Source: Oscillospiraceae bacterium (lineage in GTDB: Bacteria; Bacillota; Clostridia; Oscillospirales; Oscillospiraceae). From it: 46,631 nt of DNA. Each line of letters opens with the position of its first letter. Within the stretch, counting starts at the first letter, position 1. This document shows positions 8,125-16,588 of the stretch, in pieces. The notes beneath the pieces are model-generated. The model did not search any database and was not told the DNA's origin. It saw only the letters and a program-made list of their open reading frames with translations. A program made the position numbers and the translations under genes. The stretch spans positions 1-46,631 of the forward strand of contig JAFSJE010000009.1 in the NCBI GenBank assembly GCA_017439425.1, written 5' to 3'.

Positions 8125-9176
8125 AAAAGCTGCTTGTATGGTACGCGCTTTTCACAAAGCGCCTCTTTCGGCGTCCTGTGTTTCCGATACTGCTTCTGTG
8201 CATACCGCTTCTTATAGGCACACTTGCGCTGGCGGCGCAGAATGAGGGCGGAATAAGGGTCGCCGTCGTGCAGGAGAAGGAATTTGATGCGGTCAAAAGG
8301 CTTCTCGATTCTGAGAGCCTGATAAAGTATGAGCTGTATCCTTCGGAGGAGAGTGCGCGCGAAGCAGTCGCTTCCGCGAAGGCAGACACGGCGTGGATAT
8401 TTCGCGCGGGAGCGGAAGCGGAGATACAGAAGCTTGCAACGGGAAAGCACACAAGCGGCGCGGTAACTGTCATAGAGCGCGAGGATACGGTCTTTCTGCA
8501 TATGGCGCGAGAGCAGCTTGCCGCGGCGTTATATCCGGACGTTTCCTTCGCACTTTTCAGCGACCACATAGAAAAACAGTGGGGCGCCGATAAATCGACT
8601 GTCCGCGGTTACTACGCACTTACCGCCTACAAGCCGATAATCGCCTTCGAGAGTCTCGACGGGCAAAAGCCGGAAACAAGCCTGCTCCTTATGCCGGTGC
8701 GCGGTATGCTGACGCTGCTGCTTGCGCTGACGGCTCTTGCCTCGGCAATCTATTGGTATGCTGACGCGGAGAGGGGTGCATTTTCCCGAATCAGCGGCGT
8801 TCAAGGGCAGCTCTTGCCGATTTTCAGCCACTTCTGCACGCTTTTGCCTGCCGCTGTCGTATCAGTTGCTGCACTCGCGTTTACCGGAGGCTTCAGGGGC
8901 TGGCTTACGGAATCGGCGCAACTGATGGCGCTGTGTCTGGCACTGTCTGCATTTTCTGAGCTTATGCGAAAAATCTGCCGCTCGCCGGAGCTCTTGGGGG
9001 CGCTTACTCCGGCGGTGCTCGTCGCACTTCTTGCCCTATCGCCGGTATTTACGGAGCCTCAGGCGCCGAAATGGGTGCTGTACCTCGTTCCGAGCTTTCT
9101 GTATTTGCGAAATGCGGCGCTTCTTGTGCCGTATGCGATTGTTCTGGCGGCAGTTGCGTCAGTAATAAAAGAATAA
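8121..9176 (+). CDS. ABC-2 type permease, second copy
   Basis: A 351-residue partner of the preceding permease with the same plan: an N-terminal helix (about 16-37), an outer domain starting GGIRVAVVQEKEFD, and several C-terminal helices. The GTG at 8121 is chosen because it overlaps the previous stop as GTGA and has a strong GAGGGGAGGGG ribosome site. The upstream in-frame extension would read through the previous gene in another frame. Being shorter and clearly diverged, the pair is probably heterodimeric. This is the last gene of the operon, eight bases before a strong terminator. Confidence 0.8.
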   Translation: MKKLLVWYALFTKRLFRRPVFPILLLCIPLLIGTLALAAQNEGGIRVAVVQEKEFDAVKRLLDSESLIKYELYPSEESAREAVASAKADTAWIFRAGAEAEIQKLATGKHTSGAVTVIEREDTVFLHMAREQLAAALYPDVSFALFSDHIEKQWGADKSTVRGYYALTAYKPIIAFESLDGQKPETSLLLMPVRGMLTLLLALTALASAIYWYADAERGAFSRISGVQGQLLPIFSHFCTLLPAAVVSVAALAFTGGFRGWLTESAQLMALCLALSAFSELMRKICRSPELLGALTPAVLVALLALSPVFTEPQAPKWVLYLVPSFLYLRNAALLVPYAIVLAAVASVIKE

Positions 9177-9183
9177 AAAAACA

Positions 9184-9219
9184 AAAAACCGCTGTTTTCA
9201 CAAGAAAACAGCGGTTTTT
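9184..9219 (+). terminator. Strong intrinsic terminator of the export operon
   Basis: A perfect 16-bp stem (9184-9199 with 9204-9219) encloses the 4-base loop ACAA. It begins with five A and ends with five T, so it can work in both directions. Confidence 0.93.
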
Positions 9220-9220
9220 A

Positions 9221-9255
9221 TGGTCCGAGTGACTGGGATTCGAACCAGCGTCCTC
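9221..9255 (-). pseudogene. Decayed tRNA 3' half
   Basis: Read on the minus strand this ends in GGACCA after an acceptor-like strand. Before that is a T-arm with GGTTCGAATCC. The T-stem has an extra C (GCTGG facing CCCAGT) and no D-arm, anticodon arm or 5' acceptor strand can be found upstream. It is a tRNA fragment, as often left at the edge of an integrated element. It starts directly after the operon terminator and marks the left edge of the foreign patch. Confidence 0.5.
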
Positions 9256-9460
9256 TTGAACCCCATCGGCCCATTCAAAACATTTTAAGGCCAAAATTGG
9301 TCAAAAACACAGTAAACAATGTAAAAGTGATAACTTTTAAGACGTTAATTTGCGTTCAATACATTGTTTTTCGAGCTCATTCCAGTCAAAATTCCAGTCG
9401 GATTGGAAAATTCTTACAAAGTATACAAGAGGCCAAATTGAAGGCATTGGGAGGTAAATA

Positions 9461-9721
9461 ATGGACGCTGCGAAAATCAAGTATCATCAAACGGGAGACT
9501 ATCTTTTGCCGAATCTTAAGGCACCGGATAATCCTAATATAGGCATATGGGGAATGCGCAGAAAGGAGCACCTGCTAAAATTTAAAGATCCAGTCTATAC
9601 AGGTCTCTTTCTCAGCGGAAAGCTCAATTCGCACCTCGTTGAAACCGACACAGCGGCAAGCGTCTTCCCGAAAGAGCGTCAAAAAGCGTTTGAAATGGGC
9701 GCAGCGCTTGCGGTGCGATAG
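9461..9721 (+). pseudogene. Truncated TnpV-type transposon protein
   Basis: The 86-residue frame matches the intact TnpV at 10913-11260 over its first ~68 residues (GDYLLPNL, IGIWGMRRKEHLLK, VYTGLFLSGKLNSHLVETD). It then changes to unrelated sequence and stops about 30 residues early, losing the conserved LEWVQHMNQIRA tail. The ribosome site (GGGAGG) and start are intact. Divergence from the other copy in this window shows it is not a recent duplicate. TnpV is an accessory protein of clostridial Tn4451-like elements; its function is poorly known. Confidence 0.7.
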
Positions 9722-9841
9722 GGGTCAAATCATCAGATACACAAATTCCGGCATTTTCTTGAAATCCTGCCGCAGATCTGTCCACCTGAAGTAAAAATCA
9801 ACTGATTTTTTCAAAAAGTAGAAAAGTTCATATTTTGGGAG

Positions 9842-9987
9842 TATAATGTAATAAAATGAATATCGGTCATCGGAGGACAGTACGCCGTAGCGTAGGGGAT
9901 CGTAAAGCATTAGCTTTGCAGGCCGCCTGTTAGATAAGATGTCGAGTGAGCTCGGAACATTTGGCTTTTGCCTTTTGTTGCCGAGCT
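9842..9987 (+). promoter_or_regulatory. Possible leader of the acetyltransferase gene
   Basis: A TATAAT at 9842-9847 has only a poor -35 partner. An inverted repeat (AGCTCGG 9949-9955 with CCGAGCT 9981-9987) lies between it and the ribosome site at 9998. The stretch could be a leader with an attenuator-like hairpin. A minus-strand frame of 61 codons (9725-9910) has protein-like content but no ribosome site and may be another gene scrap. Confidence 0.25.
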
Positions 9988-10012
9988 ATTTTATTGAAGG
10001 AGGTCTTTTGAT

Positions 10013-10555
10013 ATGGCAAACATCACCCTTACCCCTCTTACAGCCGATGAGCGGGAGCAATTCATCCTCGACAATCAGTACGCTTTCAAGTATGGTGCTA
10101 TGGAGGAATTTGGAGAGCGGGACAATCATTTTGAGGAAGACGGAGAAATCATCTCACGAAAGACGATCGAAAACAGCATTGATCATGGCGTGGCATACTT
10201 TATCCGTGAAGATGGCAGAATCGTCGGTGGCCTTGTGCTGAAGATTGACGAAGGGACCCAACACAACGAATTGGAATTGCTGTTTGTTCATCCAAGAGCA
10301 CATAGCAAAGGCATCGGCTATGCCGCATGGCAGGAGGTTGAACGCTTATATCCGGATACCGTTGCTTGGGAGACCTGTACCCCGTATTTTGAAACAAGGA
10401 ACATCCACTTCTATGTCAACAAGTGCGGGTTCCATATTGTCGAGTTTTTCAACAGCCATCATCCCGATCCGCATGATCCGGAGACCGGCGAAGAGAACAA
10501 CTATGAAGGTGAAGATTTCGACGGCATGTTCCGCTTTGAGAAACAAATGAAATAA
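10013..10555 (+). CDS. GNAT family N-acetyltransferase
   Basis: A 180-residue single-domain acetyltransferase that transfers acetyl groups from acetyl-CoA to an amine. The acetyl-CoA binding strand-loop is LELLFVHPRAHSKGIGYAAW (89-108); the Q/R-x-x-G-x-G/A rule is met as H97-S-K-G100-I-G102, with His in place of the usual first residue. The C-terminal NIHFYVNKCGFHIVEF is the usual last GNAT strand pair. GAAGGAGG lies seven bases before the ATG. The acidic last 25 residues are outside the core. It sits alone between two TnpV genes, like a cargo gene of a small element. The substrate is unknown. Confidence 0.9.
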   Translation: MANITLTPLTADEREQFILDNQYAFKYGAMEEFGERDNHFEEDGEIISRKTIENSIDHGVAYFIREDGRIVGGLVLKIDEGTQHNELELLFVHPRAHSKGIGYAAWQEVERLYPDTVAWETCTPYFETRNIHFYVNKCGFHIVEFFNSHHPDPHDPETGEENNYEGEDFDGMFRFEKQMK

Positions 10556-10560
10556 CGAAA

Positions 10561-10594
10561 AACGCCTCCGAGCCGATTGTGGTTCAGAGGCGTT
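10561..10594 (+). terminator. Hairpin after the acetyltransferase gene
   Basis: AACGCCTC (10561-10568) pairs with GAGGCGTT (10587-10594) just after the stop codon. There is no clear U-tract, so termination is uncertain. Confidence 0.45.
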
Positions 10595-10609
10595 GCCGCT
10601 TCTATGAGT

Positions 10610-10654
10610 TTATGCTTTGATCTCGGTGCCGTCCTTGAAGGTCACCCGGACTGG
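10610..10654 (-). pseudogene. C-terminal tail of an unknown protein
   Basis: The minus strand encodes PVRVTFKDGTEIKA and a stop, a protein-like tail, immediately behind the acetyltransferase hairpin. No start or upstream domain is present. It overlaps the edge of the plus-strand fragment that follows, consistent with a deletion junction near 10655. The parent family was not identified. Confidence 0.3.
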
Positions 10655-10656
10655 CA

Positions 10657-10851
10657 GCGATATATTTCGAAGATTACTTCTTGGCAAAAGATATCTCGAA
10701 TTTCGTTGATTTATCAAAATTAAAAGAAGCTGCAGAGATAACACCTGTTTTGTGGAGCTCCACGCCAATAGTTAGTGCCTGCAATATATCGGAGCAATTC
10801 AGCCTTGCTAATTGGGAAGGAATACCTAATCTTCTTTCTGAAAAGTATTAA
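10657..10851 (+). pseudogene. C-terminal fragment of an unidentified protein
   Basis: An open plus-strand stretch of 64 codons ends at a TAA (10849-10851). Its translation looks protein-like (YFEDYFLAKDISNFVDL, then ITPVLWSSTPIV, then LANWEGIPNLLSEKY) but has no start codon or ribosome site. It appears to be the 3' end of a gene cut by a rearrangement. No family recognised. Confidence 0.3.
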
Positions 10852-10912
10852 TTCAAGCTATCTTTAAGAACTACTGAAACATAAAACCTTAATTGTGTTC
10901 TGGAAAACAAAA

Positions 10913-11260
10913 TTATAAGAAAATCAATTCTTTATTTACAATCTCTTCTACTTCGGCTCGTATTTGATTCATATGTTGCACCCACTCCAGATGATTCTTC
11001 ATTTTCAGTTCTTCGGTAATGCCCTCACGGGCGGCATACTCTTTTATCAGCCGGTCAAACATTTCGTTTGCCTGCCTGTCAACATCTTCGAGGTGAGCGT
11101 TAAGATTGCCGCTGAGAAATAAGCCGGTATAGAGCAGCTCTTTGCTCTTTAGCAGATATTTTCTTCTGCGATAGCCCCAGATACCAATTTCAGGACTCTT
11201 TGGCGCGATTAAATCCGGAATGAGATAATCGCCCTCGCAGTGGTAAGTTATTTCAGACAT
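10913..11260 (-). CDS. tnpV: TnpV-type transposon-encoded protein
   Basis: This complete 115-residue protein has the conserved TnpV blocks in order: MSEITYHCEGDYLIPDL, IGIWGYRRRKYLL, LLYTGLFLSGNLNAHL, and the C-terminal LEWVQHMNQIRAEVEEIV helix. GGAGG lies eight bases before the ATG. TnpV proteins are found in Tn4451/Tn4453-like and other mobilisable elements of Clostridia, often as lone survivors after the recombinase gene is lost; none is visible here. It points toward the other, broken TnpV at 9461. Confidence 0.85.
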   Translation of the reverse strand: MSEITYHCEGDYLIPDLIAPKSPEIGIWGYRRRKYLLKSKELLYTGLFLSGNLNAHLEDVDRQANEMFDRLIKEYAAREGITEELKMKNHLEWVQHMNQIRAEVEEIVNKELIFL

Positions 11261-11465
11261 TATTACACCTCCGATTTTGTGGGAATTCTCGTGGTGCAGA
11301 TCGATAATTTTAGCTTATTTTTTCCCTTACGTGGTTAATTTTGTGCAACATGACTTTGCATAGAATAGACTAAAAAGTTCTGAAAAACAAACATAACAGG
11401 CATAATTGGGGATAAATAGCACGGGATAATCAAAACCCTGCAAATTCGATCCATTCTGCCACTGA
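11261..11465. other. AT-rich intergenic stretch, nothing recognised
   Basis: About 200 bases upstream of the TnpV gene are AT-rich and without an open frame of note. No RNA gene, repeat or convincing promoter for the flanking genes was identified. Confidence 0.5.
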
Positions 11466-11642
11466 CACACAAAAAGTTCCGAAATCATCCGATTTTTATG
11501 CTTTAAATTTCCGCCTGGTGCGGTTAATTCCTATCGTTTTGAACCGCTCCGGCATCAAAAAAGACGGGGTGCAGCAGGATTTTGCGTAATTCCCGCTGCT
11601 GCGCTTTTCTGTTTTCTTTGTCTTATGCGCGGAAGGATTTGC
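11466..11642 (+). repeat. Dispersed intergenic repeat, copy A
   Basis: This shares a perfect 30-base block (11466-11495, starting CACACAAAAAGTTCCG) with 25005-25034. A second, imperfect block (about 11556-11642) shares the GCAGCAG...CCCGCTGCTGC hairpin, the run TTTTCTTTG and TTATGCGCGGAAG with 25060-25145. Copy A has a longer, diverged middle and its hairpins are decayed. It lies directly upstream of the first GH3 promoter, while copy B lies at the other end of that gene cluster in the same orientation. Confidence 0.75.
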
Positions 11643-11656
11643 AAAAACTGTCCGAC

Positions 11657-11726
11657 TATTAAAATAGGAATTCTATTTTTAGGTTATGTAATAACATTTG
11701 TAATAAATTCCCCCTTCAGCTACGAT
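11657..11726 (+). promoter_or_regulatory. LytTR-type operator and promoter of the first GH3 operon
   Basis: TTTTAGGTTATGTAATA (11677-11693) matches the elements upstream of 18932 and 17349. A weaker copy (10 of 17 bases) lies 20 bp earlier at 11657-11673. A TACGAT hexamer (11721-11726) follows after exactly 27 bases, the same distance as at the other two promoters. The gene starts 65 bases beyond the element. Activation by the LytTR regulator encoded at 16639-17349 is inferred. Confidence 0.65.
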
Positions 11727-11757
11727 TTAAGCAGATTAAAAGAAAGGGTGGGTCCGA

Positions 11758-14616
11758 ATGAAAAATAATCTCTGGAAAGCGCTTTCACTGGTTACGATTT
11801 TCTTTTTGGTGATTGCGCTGATAGGTCAGAACCTTGCCGGACAGTATGCCGCAAGAATTAATGACGAGCTCGGCATTGTCACGAGCCGAGTCGTCGGCGG
11901 CGACAGTACGGCGGTGTACTACACCTCAGACTATTCAAGTCTGCAAGAGATGTTCAATGCCAAAACTCAGCTTATGCGGGAAATAGCCAATGAAGGAACT
12001 GTGCTCCTCAAAAATGACGGTATCCTTCCGGTCTCCGGCGGAACTATCGGCGTTTTCGGCGAGGAGAACTTTGTCCTGACGACCTCCAACGGCGGCGCAC
12101 AGATGACTTCTGCGATGACGCAGAATGCGGCGAAGGTCTCCAAAGCGCTGGAGGATTGCGGCCTGACTGTCACAAGCGACAATCCGTCTGTGGCGCTGGC
12201 GATAATCGGCAGAGTTTACGGCGAGGGCAACGACGCTCCCGCAGGCTCTCTCGCACTCTCCGACAAAGACCGGGCTGTTATAGACAAGGCAAAACAGAGC
12301 GGCGGCAAGGTAATCGTTCTTCTTAGCGGCGACCACGTTATTGAGGCGGGGGAGCTTGCCGACGACCCCGATATTCACGCCGTCCTTAAGCTCGGAAACG
12401 CAGGCTTTTCCGGCGCATACGGACTTGCCGATGTTATATCAGGAAGAGTGAGCCCATCCGGTAAGCTTGTAGATACCTATGTCAGGAGCATTGACAGCAT
12501 TCCGGCAACTGTGAACTTCGGTAACTTCGCCTACGCAAACGGTGCAAAAATCAAGGCTTCACAGGCAAAAAACTATGTTGTCTACGCTGAGGGAATATAC
12601 ACGGACTACCGATATTTTGAGACGCGTTACGAGGACAGTGTTCTCGGTCAGGGAAATTCCGGCGCGTGGAGCTATGATGACGAAGTAGTCTGGCCGTTCG
12701 GCTTCGGAATGAGCTATACCTCGTTTGAAAAGAAGATAACCGGCGTGACCTTTGATGAGGTCAATCACACGGCTGCGGTGTCCGTCAAGGTCACGAACAC
12801 CGGCACGACTGCCGGCAAGGAGGTTGTAGAGGTCTATGCGCAATCGCCATATACCGATTACGATAAAGAGAACCTTGTGGAAAAGTCGGCGGTTCAGCTT
12901 ATGGGCTTTGAAAAGACGAAGCTCCTTGCACCGAACGAGTCTGAAACACTCACGGTCACAGTTCATCTTCAGTGGCTCGCGTCATTCGATTACATTAACG
13001 CAAAGACTTACATAATGGATGCAGGAGATTATTACTTCTCCGTCGGGAACGGCGCGCACGAGGCGATAAACAATATCCTTGCCGCAAAGGGCAAGGGCGG
13101 CGGCGACGCCTCTCTCACTTTCAAATGGACGCAGGATGCTCTTGACACGGAAACATACTCGAAAAGCCTTTACACCGGCACCGAGATTACTGCGAGCTTT
13201 TCTGAATCCGATATAAACACATGGATTCCCGGCGCGGTTACTTATATGACTCGCTCAGACTGGCAGGGATCGTATCCGAAGAGCATTGAGCTGACAGCGT
13301 CGGACGAGATGCTCAGCATTCTGAACGACACAAAGCGCTACGAAACCGGAAACGGAAACGATACCAAGGTGAGGGCAAAGTCGGACAGCGTAAAATATGT
13401 GGATCTATCCACTTCAAATGAGGTCAGCGACGCACTCTCAACGATCGGCGCAGAGAACGTCGTTTCACTTCGCGGCCTCAGCTACGATGATCCGGCATGG
13501 GACGCCATGCTCGACAGACTTACCATCTATGAGATGAGCCACCTTGTTGCTAACGGCAACTACTCAATAAAATCCGCTCCGTCGCTTACATTCCCCGAGA
13601 GCAGCTCCAACGATGGCCCGATAGGTATAAGAGGAGCCTATATCTACACGAGAATCGACCCCGCAACAGGGGAAAAGACTGCTGTTCAGGACGGCGATAC
13701 CCTTTCAGATCCGCTCACCGGCAACACGCTCATGCTTGACGGTACTATCCAGGGCGTTATGTACGCTTCTGAGCCGGTTCTCGGTGCAACCTTCAATAAA
13801 GAGCTTGCCGCACGTCAGGGCGAAATGTTCGGCGAGGACGCACTTTATACTAATCTCCCTTGCGCTTATGCTCCCGGCGCAAATATGCACCGAAGCCCGT
13901 ATAACGGAAGAGTCAACGAATATGTCGGTGCAGATCCTGTGCTCACCTCGCTCATACTCGAGCCCATTTGCCGCGAAGCTAAGGAAAAAGGGCTTGTTAC
14001 AACTGTAAAGCACTTCGTCGTCAACGATCAGGAGCAGAATAGAATCGGCGTCGGCACATGGACAAACGAGCAGGCGCTGCGTGAGGTATATATGCGCGCC
14101 TTTGAGGGTGCGATGACCTACGGCGGAGCTAACGGCATGATGACGTCCTACAACCGCCTCGGCATGATTTCCACCGCTGCGGATTACGACCTTGTAAACG
14201 GTGTTGTATTCACGGAGTGGGGCAGTACCGCCTTCGTGATCACCGACCTCGGATCGCCTACGGCAGGTCTTTATGACGGCAACGCGACAATCGCTGCCGG
14301 CGTTTCCACAATGATGAACAATGGCGTCTATGACGATCCTTCTAAGGCTTACGTCAATCAGACGCTGTCTGTGGAGAGTATAAAAAGCGACCCTGTGCTT
14401 CTCTATGCCTCGCGCGAGGCTTGCCACCACATACTTTACAACTTCATTCATTCAAGCGCCGTCAACGGTATAGCCGAGGATGCCCGCATTGAGCTGCTGA
14501 CACCGTGGTGGCAGACGGCTCTGACTGTCGCTAAAATCGGCTTTGGCATTCTCGCCGTTGGTTCAACGATACTCTATCTCATCTCTGCCAATAAAAAAAG
14601 GAGGACTGAACAATGA
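11758..14616 (+). CDS. Membrane-anchored, circularly permuted GH3 glycosidase
   Basis: The 952-residue enzyme should hydrolyse beta-linked glycosides outside the cell. Domain order is reversed relative to standard GH3: N-terminal membrane helix (about 8-27), the alpha/beta sandwich domain (about 75-330, opening MREIANEGTVLLKNDG), an Fn3-like domain (about 335-435), then the TIM-barrel domain (about 550-900). The barrel keeps DGPIGIRG, the VKHFVVNDQE block and the nucleophile motif VITDLGS, with Asp830 as likely nucleophile. A C-terminal helix with a KKRR tail anchors the other end. Both termini should be cytoplasmic and the body outside. Permuted GH3 enzymes are known from ruminal clostridia. 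The next gene overlaps by four bases. Substrate unknown. Confidence 0.88.
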   Translation: MKNNLWKALSLVTIFFLVIALIGQNLAGQYAARINDELGIVTSRVVGGDSTAVYYTSDYSSLQEMFNAKTQLMREIANEGTVLLKNDGILPVSGGTIGVFGEENFVLTTSNGGAQMTSAMTQNAAKVSKALEDCGLTVTSDNPSVALAIIGRVYGEGNDAPAGSLALSDKDRAVIDKAKQSGGKVIVLLSGDHVIEAGELADDPDIHAVLKLGNAGFSGAYGLADVISGRVSPSGKLVDTYVRSIDSIPATVNFGNFAYANGAKIKASQAKNYVVYAEGIYTDYRYFETRYEDSVLGQGNSGAWSYDDEVVWPFGFGMSYTSFEKKITGVTFDEVNHTAAVSVKVTNTGTTAGKEVVEVYAQSPYTDYDKENLVEKSAVQLMGFEKTKLLAPNESETLTVTVHLQWLASFDYINAKTYIMDAGDYYFSVGNGAHEAINNILAAKGKGGGDASLTFKWTQDALDTETYSKSLYTGTEITASFSESDINTWIPGAVTYMTRSDWQGSYPKSIELTASDEMLSILNDTKRYETGNGNDTKVRAKSDSVKYVDLSTSNEVSDALSTIGAENVVSLRGLSYDDPAWDAMLDRLTIYEMSHLVANGNYSIKSAPSLTFPESSSNDGPIGIRGAYIYTRIDPATGEKTAVQDGDTLSDPLTGNTLMLDGTIQGVMYASEPVLGATFNKELAARQGEMFGEDALYTNLPCAYAPGANMHRSPYNGRVNEYVGADPVLTSLILEPICREAKEKGLVTTVKHFVVNDQEQNRIGVGTWTNEQALREVYMRAFEGAMTYGGANGMMTSYNRLGMISTAADYDLVNGVVFTEWGSTAFVITDLGSPTAGLYDGNATIAAGVSTMMNNGVYDDPSKAYVNQTLSVESIKSDPVLLYASREACHHILYNFIHSSAVNGIAEDARIELLTPWWQTALTVAKIGFGILAVGSTILYLISANKKRRTEQ

Positions 14617-16373
14617 AACAGTTTCTGGAAAAAAAGGAAAAAGGCTTTTTCTGCTCTGCGGCAGCGATAGTGCTGTTTTCTGTCGGACTTGTATTTTACC
14701 GTATGCTGACCGCTGTGTCTTTTGAAACCACCGAGCGACCCGTTACTGTAATTCTGTTTTCCTTTGCGGCAATTCTTATGAGCCTCATCGCATCCTATAA
14801 GGATTTCGGAAAGGTGCCGTCAATTGCCGCCTATGCGCTCAGTGTTATTGCGTTCTTTACGCTCCTTGAGGGCAGAACGAGCTATCTTGCCTTCTACTTC
14901 TCGGGCGACGTTATGAATACAGGGCTCTCTCCGTATATGGTGGCTTCCTTTGTGTGCTACCTTCTCGGAATGCTTGCTTCGCTGTTCGCTGTCATATTTG
15001 AGGAGGATAAGGGCGAAAGACCTGCGTTCAAGAAGGACGATCTTAAGGTGATCATACCGATGATCTGCGTTATCGGCGTGCTTGCGCTTTTTGTCGGACT
15101 TAATGCAAATGCAAACAGAGCTGAGCCGGGAGCGGCCTCTGCGCCGGTTCATACCGGCGTCACCGACAAGGGCTCAGCCGAGCCGGAGAAGGCGGCGAAC
15201 TACAAGACCCCGTCTGAGCCGGAGGATAAGTGGCAGGGCTACACCGGCGAGCAGTACTACAATGAGGACAATGACTCCAAGACTATTGCCTATCAGCTTG
15301 TCGGTCACGGTGAGGTCGACGCAGGTCAGCCGGCTGTCTTCGATGCGCTTCTGAACCTCTATGATGACGGCGAGATGGTAATGAGTGTGTTCGGAAGGGG
15401 CAACGCCTATCAGTATTTCGGATATTGGACGAACGTCAATGACGAAAACCTCTGGTTCTGCGTTATGGATTATATGGTCGTCGGAATGGACGAGATATGC
15501 ACCATCGACTATGGCTATGATCTGACCGGACATTTTGATACCTTCACCGTAAACGTTGCTCTCGGGCTTGCAGACGGCGGCGTATTTGTCCGCAACATCC
15601 CGGCGGGCGGCGACGGAAGTGTTCAGTACCCCTCTATAAAGGAATGGTTTGCGTCTTTCGGCTATGATATGCCTGAAAAGAAGGCTATCGGCGAAGCTGA
15701 GGCCGAGGCGGAGATCCTCTTCTCGTTTACGAGCGATTCCGAGAACTATCTCCTTGACATTTACAATGACGGCACATACACCTTCACGTTTAAGACTGCC
15801 GGCCTTGTTGAAACAGGCACATGGGATTATCACAACTGGAGAATGAATCTTACAGACGCCAATGGAAACGTTATGAACGCCGACAAGGAAAACCCGGAGC
15901 ACGAAATGCGCCTGCACTACGTCTCGCCCACCGATGAGCGCGTAAACCGCGACTTCACAGCGCCTTCGAGCGCATGGGGCGTAGCGTTCAAGGGTCAGGG
16001 CGATTATGAGCCGCCGGTGAAGCCCAAGACCGAGGCGAAGGCGGAGGAGACTCCTGCCGAAAAGACCGTTCTTTTCTCCTTCACAAGCGACTCTGAAAAC
16101 TACCTTCTCGATATCAACACGGATAACACTTATACCTTTACCTTCAAAACAGCAGGACTTGTGGAGGAAGGTACATGGGAGTACAAGGATTGGAAGATGA
16201 CTCTTACCGACGCAAACGGCAGGGTCACTGAGGTCGATAAGGAAAACCCGGAGCATGAGATGCGCCTTCACTACGTTTCGCCCACCGATGAGCGTGTAAA
16301 CCGGGATTTCACCGCGCCTTCGAGCGTATGGGGCGTAGCCTTCAAGGGACAGGGCGAATATCCTGCCGCATAA
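14613..16373 (+). CDS. 5-TM membrane protein with duplicated C-terminal domains
   Basis: A 586-residue partner of the GH3 enzyme, translationally coupled by ATGA with AGGAGG inside the GH3 end. Five membrane helices (about 11-31, 44-62, 69-87, 109-131, 146-166) put the rest outside. A linker and one outer domain (about 215-355) are followed by two nearly identical ~95-residue domains (about 370-467 and 487-584), each LFSFTSDSENYLLDI, Y-T-F-T-F-K-T-A-G-L, GTW, then a shared NPEHEMRLHYVSP block. The repeated beta-strand pattern suggests lipocalin-like barrels. The 5-TM unit resembles the N-terminus of the second GH3 enzyme. Function unknown; sugar binding or enzyme positioning is possible. Confidence 0.7.
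   Translation: MKQFLEKKEKGFFCSAAAIVLFSVGLVFYRMLTAVSFETTERPVTVILFSFAAILMSLIASYKDFGKVPSIAAYALSVIAFFTLLEGRTSYLAFYFSGDVMNTGLSPYMVASFVCYLLGMLASLFAVIFEEDKGERPAFKKDDLKVIIPMICVIGVLALFVGLNANANRAEPGAASAPVHTGVTDKGSAEPEKAANYKTPSEPEDKWQGYTGEQYYNEDNDSKTIAYQLVGHGEVDAGQPAVFDALLNLYDDGEMVMSVFGRGNAYQYFGYWTNVNDENLWFCVMDYMVVGMDEICTIDYGYDLTGHFDTFTVNVALGLADGGVFVRNIPAGGDGSVQYPSIKEWFASFGYDMPEKKAIGEAEAEAEILFSFTSDSENYLLDIYNDGTYTFTFKTAGLVETGTWDYHNWRMNLTDANGNVMNADKENPEHEMRLHYVSPTDERVNRDFTAPSSAWGVAFKGQGDYEPPVKPKTEAKAEETPAEKTVLFSFTSDSENYLLDINTDNTYTFTFKTAGLVEEGTWEYKDWKMTLTDANGRVTEVDKENPEHEMRLHYVSPTDERVNRDFTAPSSVWGVAFKGQGEYPAA
15718..16365 (+). repeat. Tandem in-frame duplication, about 95 codons
   Basis: Two copies, about 15718-16010 and 16069-16365, encode nearly the same domain separated by a Lys/Glu/Pro linker. 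The DNA copies differ at many third positions although the proteins match closely, so the duplication is not recent and the protein sequence is under selection. Confidence 0.85.
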
Positions 16374-16392
16374 AATCACATAAGATAATGCA

Positions 16393-16426
16393 GACGCCCC
16401 GCAGAGTTCATTCTCTGCGGGGCGTC
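16393..16426. terminator. Hairpin 1 of an inverted pair
   Basis: A perfect 14-bp stem GACGCCCCGCAGAG/CTCTGCGGGGCGTC has the loop TTCATT, 20 bases after the 5-TM gene's stop. It lacks a U-tract but is very stable. Hairpin 2 at 16589-16622 is its exact reverse complement, loop included. Confidence 0.7.
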
Positions 16427-16588
16427 AGACTGTAGACAAAAAGGAAAAAGCGTTGGATATAGGAGGCGGGGTTCTGTGAAGGGGCCGGCCGAGAGGCCCC
16501 TTCACGTCGCATCACCCGCCCGCAGGCGTCATATTTTGCGTTCAGAGAGTGCAAAATATGTTCGATGCGGAGACTTTGTCGACGCATT
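16427..16588. other. Hairpin-dense spacer, possible structured RNA or mini-element
   Basis: Between the two outer hairpins lie three more: GTGAAGGGGCC/GGCCCCTTCAC (16476-16486 with 16495-16505), enclosed by GGCGGG/CCCGCC (16465-16470 with 16515-16520); CATATTTTGC/GCAAAATATG (16530-16539 with 16551-16560); and ATGCG/CGCAT (16565-16569 with 16583-16587). No open frame is present. It sits between convergent genes. It may be a non-coding RNA or a short non-autonomous repeat element. Confidence 0.5.

Noticed and set aside
9725-9910. 61-codon minus-strand frame
   Set aside because: The translation looks protein-like but has no ribosome site and no recognisable family; kept only as a possible scrap in the leader entry.
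15174-16379. Minus-strand open frame of 401 codons
   Set aside because: Opposite the 5-TM protein; it merely reflects its duplicated domains in antisense.
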